Part shown: piece by piece, positions 1 through 16,145 of the stretch
Layout: each line of letters opens with the position of its first letter
How positions within the stretch are numbered: the stretch's first letter is position 1
Assembly: GCA_033002965.1 (NCBI GenBank)
Contig: JAURVB010012371.1
Span: forward strand, 62,001 to 126,000
DNA: 64,000 nt
Origin: Piper betle
Lineage: Eukaryota; Streptophyta; Magnoliopsida; Piperales; Piperaceae
Reading direction: 5' to 3'
The notes under the pieces: generated by a model
What the model was told of the DNA's origin: nothing
Seen by the model: the letters and a program-made list of their open reading frames with translations, nothing else
Database searches by the model: none
Translations under genes and position numbers: made by a program

Positions 1-428
1 AAGGTCACTCTGTAAGAAAGGATGACTCTTTAACCTCACCCTTTCAGCAGATGATCCATAAAAAAAGACACCCACTTTGGCCCCTTGTAGGTTTCTTCGT
101 TTCGATTTCATTATAACAGACAAGACCCGTCAAATAAACATGTCATTGAATATATACTTTCTTCCATTCATTTATCAAAATCGATGGCATTGTCATCAAC
201 ATACAAACAGGCATAGATGAGCAACTTGCAATCCTAATATTGAGAAAAATAGTTCTTACATTTTTTGTCCTCAAATTTCTCAGTTGGCATGCAGCTTGTT
301 GGTTACCGTAGACCCAAAACTAGCTTGTATGTACAATGTCTGCTTTGCAGTTTCTGTCTAATTTCGAAGGCCTAAAAGTTGGATTACAAGCATATAATAC
401 AGATGAATAAGTGGCCATCAAAAGCGAG
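1..428. other. 3' flank of the tandem thioredoxin-fold gene
   Basis: No gene is seen here. The stretch is AT-rich and lies just downstream of the stop codon of the minus-strand gene that ends at 429, so it probably holds that gene's 3' UTR and terminator. No poly(A) signal could be assigned with confidence. Confidence 0.5.
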
Positions 429-3400
429 CTATTTTGAAGGTGTAGAATATGCTCCAAACAAGTAGGATAAAATCTTCTTATGCCCTTGCATTTGGGTTCC
501 AGTATTCGGATCAATAAGATAAGGCACCTGCAGAGTAAGTTCTCAACATGAAAATTAGCGAACCTTAGGAACCATGCGCGTAAAGCATGTTAAACATTTT
601 GGGAAAACTACCTCCTTTGATCCTGTTAATTGGACAAGGAGCTCAGCATTTTGCGAGCCTTCTCCAACATTTCTAAGGACATAAGGAAGTTCCAATTCGC
701 AAAGGGCTTCTCGTGCAATTCTGGCATACTGGACAAGAAAGATAGTAAGCATGGACTTTTTACTATTCGAATCATGCTTTTGGATACAGGCAAATGTTTG
801 GGATGGTGAATTCAATGGCAAAACGATGTTACACAAAAGAAATGAAAATTTCACGTTGCCTTATTCTTACTCTGCCAGCACTTACACCTTCGCTAGCAGG
901 CAATGGAGTGTGCACTTTCACAGCCACATTTGCTTAGCAAGTCCGTCTATGGCTTTACTTGCTTTGTTAGAATTATAGTAGAGAGAATTCAACCATACCG
1001 GGTTGTTTTCATAAGAGAACAGCTCCAACATTTGAGAAGGCGGATCAGTTTTAGCTCCTTCCCACAATGTCATGCCCCTACCAGCCCGAAGAATGGTTGG
1101 AACCCATCCCGTAAAAATTGTGCTGAAGAGATAAAGAAACAAATTAAAAATCCTGAAGCATTTCGTATTTCTAGTAGGAAAAGTAACATTGAAAATAATA
1201 ATAAAAAAGAAAATTCCAAGGTCTAACAAGTATACTAGAATTGATATAAAACTGAGATCAAGAAATTTGCCCATCTTTCAAATAAACTCAACTGAACTGA
1301 AATTTGAAGATGTTGGAAACACAAAATTAGAACAGTTCTGAAGTGAACTTAGGAGGCCTCATTGAACTCAATCTCATCCATCCATTTCCGCTTATAGTTT
1401 ATGATGTGAAACAAATAGCAAATTTTGATATTGCAAATCACAATCGTAAGCATTAAAGAAAAGTGAAACAAATGTGAATGACAACACCAAAAATTTCGTA
1501 GAACAATTAGAGGAGCATGAAGCACCCTCGAAATATTTTGGAAACTAATGGTTTACATAAACCACAAGATGCAGCAAGTATATTGACAAACAAATATAAT
1601 ATGATTGCTGATCCCGTCAACAAATGACGGAGAAGCTAAAATTACTGTCCTTAAAAGATTAAAATGAGAGAACACTTTTACCTTTCCAAAAGACCAAAAG
1701 AAGGTTTTCTACCGCGACCATATTGCTGGAAAAGGTATTTTACAATCTCACCTGCACGAAAATGGTATTTTCTCCACATGTATTTTACCTTGTCAAGTGT
1801 TCTTAAAAGGAAGTGGTACACTCACATAAACTGTAGGCCAAAGAAAAATCAAGTATATCCTCTCTTGCCTCAATCTTATAATTAGAATCATGCCTACTGA
1901 AAACAAATTAAAGCCCCCCTATTGTACAAAATGATATTCCTATTAAAGTCTCCTGACATTTTTTTATTGATCAACAAGTCATCTTCCTCGAGGCCCCCTC
2001 CTTTTTATCATATGCCTCTAAATCATTATATAAAATCAGTAACACATTTTTTTATTCCTTGTAAACAGTAATTTTATATCTTGCTCCACTCAACTTCATT
2101 TTTGTTTAATATATATAGATGGGCAGTATAGCAATTTGGTTAGACATCCTTTTCTCACTAGAGAATTATTCCACTGTTCGAGAACTTTACATCAGTGAGT
2201 TCCAGGAGACTTCAATTTGGGTTCTGATCTAACTATGAGGCCCTTCACTCATCAGGCTACTCAAATCATGATCTTACTGTGAGGTCCCCACTCATTAGGC
2301 TACCTAATTCATCTCCCCCTCACAATGCAAGCTGTAGACATGTTACAATAAGGTTCTAGGACACTCTAATTTAGACTAGATGACTCACCACGTGACAAAC
2401 CGGAGGCAATACCAAAGCCAACCTGACTCTGATACCACTATAGGGCCTTTTGGGCCCCCAAAAGAAACTTGCAATAGGTGTCATGGGTCCCACTCAATCC
2501 AAAAACTAGTTTGGGAAAAAGGTTTTCCTATTAGTCTATATACAAGTCACTGGTCACCCTCAGAACTGATGTGAGATTAACCAAGCAGAATTGATCTTGG
2601 AGATTGTGTATTTGTATTTTATTAACATAAAGGCTTCGTTTACCTAGAGAAATTTTCTAATTCAAAGAACCTAGGTTCATTAAGCAGCTTCACTTTTCAA
2701 CTTTCCCTATGTCCTTGCAAGATTAAATTTGATAACACTTGTGCACTTGCTTCAAAGTTAACTAACAGAATAAAACTATAAATAATGAACCAGTTAGATC
2801 CATAAGTATGCAAGGACTCTATTAAACTGGAATCTGCACTGATCCCTTGTCAGGTGGACTACTGTTGATAAGCAAGCTCAAGTGAATTACCACTCTCATA
2901 CATTGAAACAGCACTGTCTGGATCCACAAGAAAAGGAAACCTGAAAATGAAGTCATATATACAATAGCAGGAGTTAATCAATCAAGAAACTGAAGTCATA
3001 TATTGAAAGCTTTTTTGAAGCATCTTACGTAGCACATAAAGGTAAAAACTGTGTCAATTACAGCAGTTCTAGCTCCTACAAGAAAATCACAGCACCACTT
3101 ACTGTTCTTTGCCCCCATTTTCTTTACCAATTCTCGATGTCTCTTAGATCCCTTAGGGCAAGGATAAATCTGCATCATACCACATGCTAAAAATGAAGTA
3201 ATTTGCACAAAAATCAGAAATACTGGGTAAGTAAAGGATCAATCACGGATATTTTAAAAGAAATATTGTCATTATACAGTTGACACCTCAGCTGACAGGT
3301 CTAGCTCAGTCATGGCCTCCCGGACTCTTCTGCAAAATGGGCATGCTTCTGTTGAAAGCCAAAAGGTGATAAGTGTATTATTCACTTGAAGCAACTGCTA

Positions 3401-5025
3401 ATAATGAATCTTGCATGCACTACAAACTAATTACTTTAAGTATCTAGTTATAGTTGTCAAAGAATTAAGACCAACAGAGGCCAATAAGAATCTTTTGAAT
3501 TTCTATCCAAAGGTTTCAAATAAGTGACATTTTAATAGAAGTGACTGATCTAGGAAAGAAATTGATGCAATAAAAAAATTCTTAGTAACTATAAACGTGC
3601 GAAAAATAAATAAATTAATCAGACCTCATCGATCAACGTGCAATTCTTGTACCACTAAGAAAAGAAAATGAAAAAGAGCACAAATGAGGGACTTGCCGAA
3701 TTCAAACAGCTGCAAGTATGATGAAGAATCTTTTTCAACAGTTTGGGAAGTTTCTGCTATTAACTTTGATCCCCAAGGAAATCTTGCTAGGCTAGATAAT
3801 GAAGATGTCGTAATCTGTTCCAAAATCGTCAGGCAGAATAAATTTGCTTCATTTGGAAAGAATTTCTGCTATCTGTTTTCAAAATATTAACACTTCAATT
3901 GCTATTTTATTTTAATTTTATTCTATATATCATTGCAAATATTGATACTGATAGAATAACCAAAAGTAAGATGACTGCAAGCATCTGTAGCTTTACTCAA
4001 TAAAAAAATGAGGGAAAAGAAAAACAAAAATTTAAATAATGGGAGATTCATCCTTGCATTAAAGAGAAGAACCCTCTCATCCAAATCGCCAATGCTAGCG
4101 ACTAATTAGTTATGTGATTAGCATGCTCCTAATAAACACCACTTGGATAAATACACATAATACTACTCTCCCAGATGAAACATCACCCGAAATTCTATCG
4201 ATGATACAAAAGGCATGGCCTTAACACTATCCTAGTTTAAACTAATGGGTAGATGGTATATGATGCTAGCTTACACTAATGGCCGATAATTCACTATTGT
4301 AAGAAAATCTTATTTGTAGAGTTTCAAAACTCATTGAGAGTCGCAGGAGATCATACCTCTACAAAGTCATTTCGCGCTCGAGAAGGATCTCCACCCTGTG
4401 TTTCCCCCAAAAGAAAAAGGAAAAAAATGTAAAATATTTCTCTAATAGCCAACGCAACATACAACATTCAAGAATGCCGCAATTGCACCATCCAAGAATA
4501 AAACATCAAAGCATCAACCTTTTTTCAGTCAATGGAACAAAAATTCTCATGCAATTGGCATCCAACATCAAATAAGCAACAATTTCAAAAATATCAAAAA
4601 AATCATCAAAGTAATTTGTCAATAGAATTCAGTCATTGGACGCGGTAAAAAATTGATTCAATTCCTAGAATTCATATTTCTATTCAAAACTAATTCCTCA
4701 AATTTATATAAACAAAAGAAGAACCAAAAAATAAAAAAAGTTTTAAGTAAAGAAAACAAATACAACTAAAAAGGAAACATACCGCAAAGAGCTTGAGCAG
4801 TGGGCAAAGAAAAGAGAGAAGAGTGTTGGGCCAGGTGGAACTGCCGGCAGTTGCCCCTGCTCCACCATTACGACTACCATCATCCAACGCAGCAGTTGGA
4901 ACACGAAATCTAGCTTGGGGACGAAGAAAGATCCTTGCTTTGGAGCATTTGGTTGAGCCAAGCGAGGAATGGTGGCTGGGAAGCGGTTGGACTTGGAGGT
5001 GAAGAACTGTGGCGGTGGCCACCAT
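429..5025 (-). CDS. Tandem thioredoxin/GST-N-fold plastid protein (At4g10000-like), 10 exons
   Basis: Exons read on the minus strand are 4783-5025, 4357-4395, 3697-3814, 3287-3348, 3099-3169, 2891-2940, 1682-1751, 999-1122, 612-728 and 429-527. They sum to 993 nt, giving an open 330-residue protein. I chose ATG 5025 because it opens a Ser/Arg-rich, probably chloroplast-targeting N-terminus (MVATATVLHLQ). Two thioredoxin-like GST N-terminal folds follow. The first, at about residues 130-210, carries a CPFC redox motif at 136-139 (EACPFCRRVREA) and a VDPDSAVSMYES segment. The second, at about 249-330, runs from LELFSYENNPYARIAREA to PYLIDPNTG, and its CPFC equivalent is NPYA, so it lacks both cysteines. 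The family is known in plants as thioredoxin-family/GST-N tandem proteins; the substrate is unknown. The intron after exon 3 has a GC donor (gcaagt at 3691-3696), and the exon 5 donor (gtggtg) is weak. Intron 6 holds an LTR fragment. The gene starts close to the divergent ALAD leader. Confidence 0.9.
2130..2580 (-). mobile_element. LTR-retrotransposon fragment in intron 6 of the thioredoxin-fold gene
   Basis: Reverse-strand TGGTATCAGAGTCA (2424-2437) matches the initiator-Met tRNA primer-binding site that follows the 5' LTR in many plant retrotransposons. LTR-like sequence would lie at higher coordinates (2440-2580) and internal sequence below. No second LTR or coding domain was seen, so the fragment is probably truncated. 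The boundaries are guesses. Confidence 0.4.
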
Positions 5026-5245
5026 GATGCCACTCCACAGACAGAGGTGTGGTGTGCTCGGACTCGGGTTTATCAATGTATAGCAGTGTCTGGATCCAAG
5101 CCTACGGGTACACTTGTCGTGTTCTCATTGGAGGACATAGATTTTCTTTTTCGTCTCCCTTTCAGCTTTCATCTTCCTTTCGCCATCTTCCATTCCTGAT
5201 CTCCTCTTCTTTCCCGTCCGTCCTTTTATTGCCTCTTCAAGGTTA
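5026..5245. promoter_or_regulatory. Short divergent promoter and inferred ALAD 5' leader exon
   Basis: This gap separates the minus-strand start codon (5025) from a plus-strand pyrimidine-rich stretch (about 5140-5245). That stretch looks like a leader exon ending at a good donor, TCAAG before gttag at 5246. An inverted CCAAT (attgg) lies near 5127. If the leader belongs to ALAD, the two genes share a promoter of roughly 100-150 bp. No transcript data were available, so the leader assignment is inference. Confidence 0.45.
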
Positions 5246-5411
5246 GATCATTATTATTATTTATTTTTTAAAAATTCTATATTGACTTGACTCATTTTAT
5301 CGCATTTAAGATGATGATTTAGTGTCTGCCATTGAATTTATACTTGTTAGAAGAATGATGGACTTAGGTTATTTGATGTAGGAGCACTCCATTCTCTTGC
5401 TGAGATTTTTT

Positions 5412-5812
5412 TTGATAATTTGTATGAGAAAAATTCAGCTGGCTGTGTATGATTGTGTGCTCGTGATTCTGACTGGGTAGCATTGTAGGTCGTCATGGCT
5501 AGACTTTGATTTTTAACCAGGGGTTTTTTACTTTTTCTATGTTATTTTTACTGTTTCTGGCTCTGTGGCTGCGTCTTGATACGCATGCGCATTATGCAAA
5601 GTTCTTTTCTGTTAATTTAGATGAGAAAATTTCAGCTGGCTGTGTATGATTCTATGCCCTTGATCTTAACTAGGTAGAATTGTTGGTCTCTATCCCTTTG
5701 GTAATTAACCAGTGGTTTTTACTTCTTTTTTTTGAAATAGTGGTTTTTACTTTTTGCTACGTCATATTTACTGTTTTTTGGGCCTGTGGCTGCGTTTTGA
5801 TATGCATATGTA
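5412..5812. repeat. Diverged tandem duplication, about 200 bp unit
   Basis: Two copies lie at about 5412-5603 and 5620-5812. They share ttcagctggctgtgtatgat, a following taggtagaattgt/gggtagcattgt block and a gctgcgt(c/t)ttgata block, in the same order and spacing. Confidence 0.7.
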
Positions 5813-6390
5813 AAAAAAATCCTATCATCAGATTATATTCCTGCATGTATAAAGAAAGGTGTTTTGCAAAATTCTTACACTAGATCCACATGCGATCACT
5901 TTTTTGTAACTTTTGGTTTGATTTGAACTCAACAGTTGAATGGTCTGTGAATCTTTTTTCCGAACTTTGAATAAATAATTAACTCCTTTGTAACGAGTTA
6001 TTTGAAATATATGGCCTGCTCCATACTTGAAATTATCCAGCAAAGCCCACTCATCATTCAAACACTGCATCAGCTGCCACACACTTGACCTAACATAATA
6101 GATGCAGTGTTGTGAGAACAGACCAAGCCAAGCTTAATCACTGATTCCATCTCCTTACCCACAAGTCCCCTCCCAACTTCCAATTTGCTGCATGTATCCT
6201 TTTGTGGACGAGAATATAGAAATGATTTGGTGGCACTCTAATTATTTCTCTAGATCTTGTTTTAATTCCAAAATGTGGCCTGAGAATGACACTGCAGCAA
6301 AAGCAATCTACCTTCAATTCTAGTTTAATCCTTTTTTTAATATTTTTTTTAGTATAACATGCTTTTTAATGATATGGGCTATTGAATTGC

Positions 6391-6716
6391 TGATGTCTAC
6401 CTATGACTCTTAGTCAATGTTATAGGAACAAAACCCCAACGAAAAAACACGTTCTCTTAATTTTTCAAGCTTCACGCCAAGCAGGAGATGGATAACTAGA
6501 AAAGCGTTGAAAGAAGCAGATAAAAAAACTTTATTCATTCATTCAATGTTCTTCCATAAACCTGCATACTTGACATGTTTATAGAGCATTATTAGTCCTT
6601 GGTTAAAATTGAACCCTTCTATTAAAGGCTCAATAAAAAAATTTAATAGAAGACTTGAATGACAAAATTTACAAAAATATGAAATTAACTACTATAAATA
6701 TATATATCCGTAATCA
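6391..6716 (-). repeat. LTR (left copy) of the 1.9 kb retrotransposon
   Basis: 326 bp, the direct-repeat partner of 7937-8298. It lacks a segment of about 40 bp present in the right copy between its aataaaaa run and the shared aagacttgaatg block. Confidence 0.8.
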
Positions 6717-7162
6717 ATCTCCCAGTCTTTGAAAGAACTCGAAACTCGAGTTCTTTGTTGGAGCAAGATGATGAAGTAGTTGGAGTAGGAGTCTCATGAT
6801 GACACTCTTAGAAGTATATAGCTTGAGATCCCCTTTATCTTCAAAGAAACAAGCGACAGCCCAATATAACCAATAATAAGCATAACAGAAAAAATGACAG
6901 CTTGGCGATACATGCATCATCCAATCACCAAGCTCATGACCTCCAGGTTTACTCCTACAAGCTTGAATGAGAACCTTGAATGATGCATGTATTCCAAGCC
7001 TGGAGCAGTAAACCTTGAATGAGAACCCTCGAAGGGTCAAAAACCGATGTCTTTGATGAGAAAATGTGCTCATGGAGGATAGTCAAGGTGTCTTTTTCAG
7101 AATGGCACAACTCATCCTTGGGACCCACTATGCTCTCCTCATACTTGTTTAATTTGATTTGA

Positions 7163-7623
7163 TCAAGAGGGACCTAGACGTGGTTGATACACCTGCTGGT
7201 GCTGGTCATGAGGAGGAAAAAGAACATTATGGAAAGGACGAGGATTGGGCAAGGGAGGAATCTGTGTTGATGCTGCCACAGATGCTAAGGCCGGCGAAGA
7301 CACTATGGTAGGCATACGTGTAGGTGTATGAATGTTCTGCAATTGAGTAGGAGGAGAAGGTTGCCCAACAATCCACAAGGTAGATAGTTTATCTAAACGC
7401 TGAGTGATATCTGATCAGTGCCATTCATACGAGTTTCTAAACTCTCTTGCCGGGAGGTAAAATCTTGCAAAGTCTTCTCATGCCAAGAGGTAAAGTCCCT
7501 AAAAGCCTGCTCTTGCTGAGAGGTAAAATCCTTCAAAAATTGCTCTTCCTGGGAGGTAAAATCCTTCAAAGTTTGCTGGAGGACACCAAATTGTTCATCG
7601 GTAGCACGTTGTTTTACAACCAT
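7163..7623 (-). other. gag-like remnant inside the 1.9 kb LTR element
   Basis: Two adjacent minus-strand reading frames are present. The upstream one (7393-7623) has four imperfect repeats of a DFTSQ/W/R-E motif forming a charged, probably coiled-coil segment. The downstream one (7163-7378) is Pro/Gln-rich. The layout resembles the N-terminal region of plant Ty3-type Gag. No zinc knuckle is present. It is probably not functional. Confidence 0.45.
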
Positions 7624-7936
7624 GAAATAATACTAACAAGGATGAATTAGATGACAACAAAGTAACCGAAGTAATTATTCTGGACAATAGATCAAAGAGG
7701 AATTGCACAAGCAATAAATGTTGCACAACTCTAAGGAAAGATGTCGCCAAAGTGGATGTCTCCTATGCCAAATTTGCAAATCTGATCTATAGGGGATTGA
7801 ATAGAAGGAGAAACAAACAACAGTGGGTGGTGATTGGGGTGGTGGAGGGTTATAACAATCTACAACTTGTGATCATGACAAGTTGTGATAGTGATGGGAC
7901 AATCACAGGAAGAAAAAAATTTGTCTCTAATCCCCC

Positions 7937-8298
7937 TGATGTCGACCTATGACCGTTAGTCGATGTTTTAGGAATAAAACTCCAACGACGAAGCACGTTC
8001 CCTTGAAATCTCTAAGTTTTACAACAAACAGGAAATGGATAGGGAGAAAAATGTAGAAAGAAGAAGATAAAAAAAGCTTTATTCATTCAACCAATGTTCT
8101 TTCATAAACCTACATACTTTACATATTTATAGAGTATTATTAGTCCTTGGTCCCTTCTATTAAAGGCTCAATAAAAAACTTTCTTAGTTTTAAGTTAAAA
8201 CCAAAACCTCCTAATGAAGTCTCAATTTAATATAAGACTTGAATGGCAAAATTTACAAAAATATGAAATTAACTACTATACATGTATATCCGTCATCA
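7937..8298 (-). repeat. LTR (right copy) of the 1.9 kb retrotransposon
   Basis: 362 bp, the direct-repeat partner of 6391-6716. It ends in ATCA and is followed by gttgc, the slightly changed target duplication. It lies about 170 bp upstream of the ALAD start codon. Confidence 0.8.
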
Positions 8299-8470
8299 GT
8301 TGCTGACAAGAAATCAATAAGTACAGATATGAAGACGTAGTTCACATTGGAAACTAAGTTGTAGCTTGTAACTTTTCATTGGATCATCCTACATGCCCGA
8401 TTTCATTTCTTATTGTATTGAACTGAATGTTGAGGCTCCATGTAATTTTCAAGCAGTTGAATCATAGCTC

Positions 8471-12463
<3,993 letters not shown>

Positions 12464-13113
12464 GAAATGGCATAAAGAGGTAGGAAACAGGTAGTAATCC
12501 AATGATGTTTGGCGAATAATAGGAGTTATAAATGTGTTGTGAAGTTCATCTTCCATTTTCAATTTGCTGCTCTAGAGAGCAATTGCCACTTGTTAGGCTT
12601 CGCATGATTTGTTAGGTCAATCTGGATCTGCAGCACTGTGAGATAAATGAAATTGTTTTATTTGATTTTAGTTTGTCAAAGGGGTGCCACATCGGTAGGA
12701 TAACTACCAAAGACAGATTCCTAGACGACTGGACTAACCCTACTCGGATTAGGGTACTACTATGATCAATTTTTTCCCTTTCGTTTTTCAACCGAAAAAC
12801 TGATGTCTTGACTCTTATTAGAGTCTGCAAATTTCGCCTCCACTAAGATTTACAATCGAGAAAATTCATTCAAATGTCCGATGAGAACTGCATGTTTAAT
12901 GACTAATTTCACAAAAAAGATATCCTTTTACTATCCTTGCACTATAATCATTTACCGTCACTATGAGTAATTTGTGTTGTATGTCAATAACTGCCTTAAT
13001 AAGGTATGCTTGATTTGCCCCTTTCGTCTTTTCTGTTCAAATCTAATTTGGGCAAAATTTTTTATTTTTACTTGTTAATGGAGGGCCAATCATTTGGTCA
13101 ATTTGGTTAAACT
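12464..13113. other. ALAD 3' flank, no further gene seen
   Basis: This stretch probably contains the ALAD 3' UTR and terminator. Short ORFs on the minus strand have no recognisable features. Confidence 0.4.
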
Positions 13114-16100
13114 TGTAACACCTAACTTTGGCTTGTAGTTTTGTCCGGTCTGGGCCGGTTTCGAGTTTGTTCGAACGAGCTAGAGCAAAACTGGTGTTCA
13201 GACAATGAGTACGAGGCCCAGATAGCCATATGATCATGTTATAGTGGTTGAGTATGCCCAACATATAAATAATAGCTTTAATTAGGCAATAACAAAGCAT
13301 AAGTCATTAGTATATACGTGAGGTATACACATGATTTTATAGGTTAGTCAGAATTTTATGCCTAGATCTAGGTTGTTGCAATGTTTAATATTCGTTTGTA
13401 ATTTTTAAATGATCTTATTTACATGTATTTTAGGAATTTCGGACTATTGGATTGCCTTTGTATGCCCAGTTTGATTGAGTCGTAGATTTTCACCCGATTA
13501 AGTTCAGGGTTCAAGGCCTATTTAGCTTTCTTGTATCGATTCCTGCCTATAGAGCCACTTTTAAAACTTGAGTTAGTTTTGACTTTGGATAGCCTAGATC
13601 TGAGCTTTTCGCCTATATATATATATATATATATATATAGTATTACATATACCTATAAGTGGGCCCTATTAGGCCATAAATTGTCAGTGTTTAAATCATG
13701 CCACATGGCAAGATCAGAGCCATCCACGTTAGCCCTAGCATCACCCAGTTATTTTTGAGAGATTTTACATGATTTTTGGATGATTTCCACCTTAGCTGCC
13801 GCCACTTCGGCTCACTGCCGACGAGTGTTTGGCTTGCCCCGGCCACCGAGCAGGCACCACCATGAAGGCCTTGTGGCCAACTATTTGTCTATACCTCTCA
13901 GGACCATCGGTGTTGCCGCAATAGTAGCAGGTGATGACGTTTTTACAATCGGTTTCCACCGCCGCTGCCGCCCTTTCATGCCGTTTTTAGGCATCTAGAA
14001 AGCCACCTCTGGCCGATCTAACAACTAAGAAAGGTTCATCTCGTCGAGACTGATATTTTGAGACCTCCCATGACCACCACCATGGCCATGATTGCAACTG
14101 GTGACGTCGCTGCTCCCATGGAGATTTTGCCCCCCTTTTCGGTGGATTTTTGGCTAGTTGGGGGCTGGACTCTGCTGATCACCACTACCACCATGATCAT
14201 TGTCACCTTGGCCGTCGATCCCAACTGATAAACCCAGTCGTCCTGCCATCAAAGTTTTTTGGCAATGGGGGCCGCTTACCCAGTTGGACATGATTACTTG
14301 CATTCACGTCTACCTGCTCGTGTTCCCGTCTACCTGCCCGACCATGTTCACCTGCCCAGTAATCCCGTGGTCATACTCGAGTCCATGTCCATGTCTAGCT
14401 ACCTGACCCAGCAATCGAGTCTAACCCAGCCAGCACTGCTGCTTGACTTGACTACGTCAACTCGTCCAGGTTAACTCTGTACGCGAATTTCAGACGTTTT
14501 TAGCCTATTTCCAGTCATTTTTTGACTGATTTCGGTAATTCAAGAACGTCTATATTAGTTTAGATATATATTCAAATTATTTAGCATATTTTGATAATAT
14601 GAATGTTTTTTTAAATTTATTAATTATTAATTATTTCTTTTTATTTATATGGTTGTTTATATTTATTCTTTCATTTATGATGAATGTTTATGTGGTTGTT
14701 TATTATTATTATTGATATAATTACTTATCAATATTAATCTTATTTATGGTTATTAAATTTTATTTATTTATTTATTTATCTATTTGTTTGTTTGCGTGTA
14801 TGTTAACATTTATTTGTATTTAATTACATATTTCGTATTGGATAACAATGATATTATTATTATTTTTTGATTAATTAAAATTAATTAATTGTTTATTTAT
14901 TTATAGAATTATTATGTATTTATTTATTTTATTGTTTGTACATTTACTAATAGGAGTATATGTGATATTTACTTGTGTTTAGCTGTGTATTTATATAACA
15001 TAATTATATTATTACATTATAATTAGAATATTATTATTTTTATGTATTTATTATTTATCTATTTATTCATGAATGTATTTATTTATATATTATTTGTTTA
15101 TTAGTTATTTCCTTTATTATGTCTCAATTTACGTGCTGGATGTTTAGTTGTAGGTTTATTTAGCATTATCTTTTTATTATGATGTATTAATGATGTGAGC
15201 ATATATCATGATCACGTATCATATAGTGATATCAGTATTTTACTTAACAGTAAGTTTCGATGTAAGTTTCGGAGCCTGAGCTCGCCATAAATGAGACGTC
15301 ACGTTTGAAGCTTGGACCATAGGTCCATTAAGTCTCTTCTCAGTTTTTAGCACTATAGTCTATTGCTAATTTGATTTTTAGATCGTAGGACGTATTAAGT
15401 GGTTGTTTTATTAGACCCCATTTAATACAGGTTATTTAGACATATTTTACTTTCGTGATTAATAACCCTCGAAGATGGGACCCCTTGAGTCTAATTTTGA
15501 AAACAAGATCCACCGCAAGTAACCTTTTGGTATATTATATAAATCCCTTCCCAGGCCTATTATGATTTTGTCGAGTTTTTCGGTGAGATATGAGATAAGG
15601 GAAAACCGAAAACCGCGCTACGCGAAAGAGAGCATGCTAGTCTAAACAGGCTTTGGATTGGTGATTGGGGTGTTTTATTCTCGAGGGATCCTGATAACTC
15701 CACCTTTGACTTTCCTAAACCCGGAGAAGTGTGGAGGATTATGGGTAATGCAATGCATTGGATGTCTAGCTCTATGGATTTAAAGGGTACCGAAGGTGCA
15801 TGTCTAAGAGTAATCGGCCTTTGTGCTGAGGGCCAAGAGTGATATGGAGGATGTAGAGGGCTTAAGGAAAAGAAAAAGAAATTGATGTTTCAGTGCAATG
15901 GATAGTTTTACAATTTGCCAAGGCATGAGATGAGAAAAAATGAGATGCTGTCGAGCCGAGGACGACGGCTCCAAATTAGCATCTTTATTAGAGATTTTGT
16001 AAAGAAGTATATAAAGATTTTGTGAAAAAGTATATAACGATTTTATTTAATAGGAGAGTCCGCTCTCTTGTGCTTGTTTGATTATTAGTTATTTCTAAAC

Positions 16101-16145
16101 TAGTAACACTCGTTACTGATATTTTTCCTATTATATATTTAAGTC
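13114..16145 (+). mobile_element. Truncated large LTR, same family as the solo LTR at 48455-51524
   Basis: It begins TGTAACACC, like the other copy's TGTAAAACC. It keeps the same order of parts: a GC-rich block (13.8-14.5 kb), an AT-rich block (14.5-15.2 kb), a gagctcgcc block near 15.28 kb, an aataaccctcgaagatg block near 15.46 kb, a TATATAAA promoter box near 15.54 kb, a gggatcctgataactc block near 15.69 kb, and a ctctcttgtgcttg...cgttactgat block near 16.07 kb. The last roughly 700 bp present in the full copy, including the GGTGTTACA end, are missing here. No coding domain or target duplication was found. Confidence 0.7.

Larger units (their letters stand above)
6391..8298 (-). mobile_element. 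Non-autonomous LTR retrotransposon, 1.9 kb
   Basis: Two direct LTRs (6391-6716 and 7937-8298) share blocks such as ctattaaaggctcaataaaa and caaaatttacaaaaatatga. Both run from TGATGTC to CCGTMATCA, so the ends are TG...CA in either orientation. Flanks are attgc on the left and gttgc on the right, a 5-bp target duplication with one mismatch. The 1.2 kb interior has only gag-like minus-strand ORFs and no protease, RT or integrase, so it must have depended on a helper. The orientation (minus) rests on the ORF direction; the primer-binding site is not convincing. Confidence 0.8.
5246..8467 (+). other. Inferred leader intron of ALAD
   Basis: The inferred 5' splice site at 5246 and an acceptor just upstream of the ALAD start (catag before ctcATG, 8463-8467) would bound a 3.2 kb intron in the 5' UTR. 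It contains a diverged local duplication (5412-5812) and a complete small LTR retrotransposon (6391-8298). The alternative is that ALAD starts near 8.3 kb, directly after the element, and the pyrimidine-rich leader at 5.2 kb is unrelated. Confidence 0.4.

Noticed and set aside
7752..7952. 66-codon plus-strand ORF within the LTR element
   Set aside because: Opposite strand to the Gag-like frame, no domain, and it runs into the right LTR.
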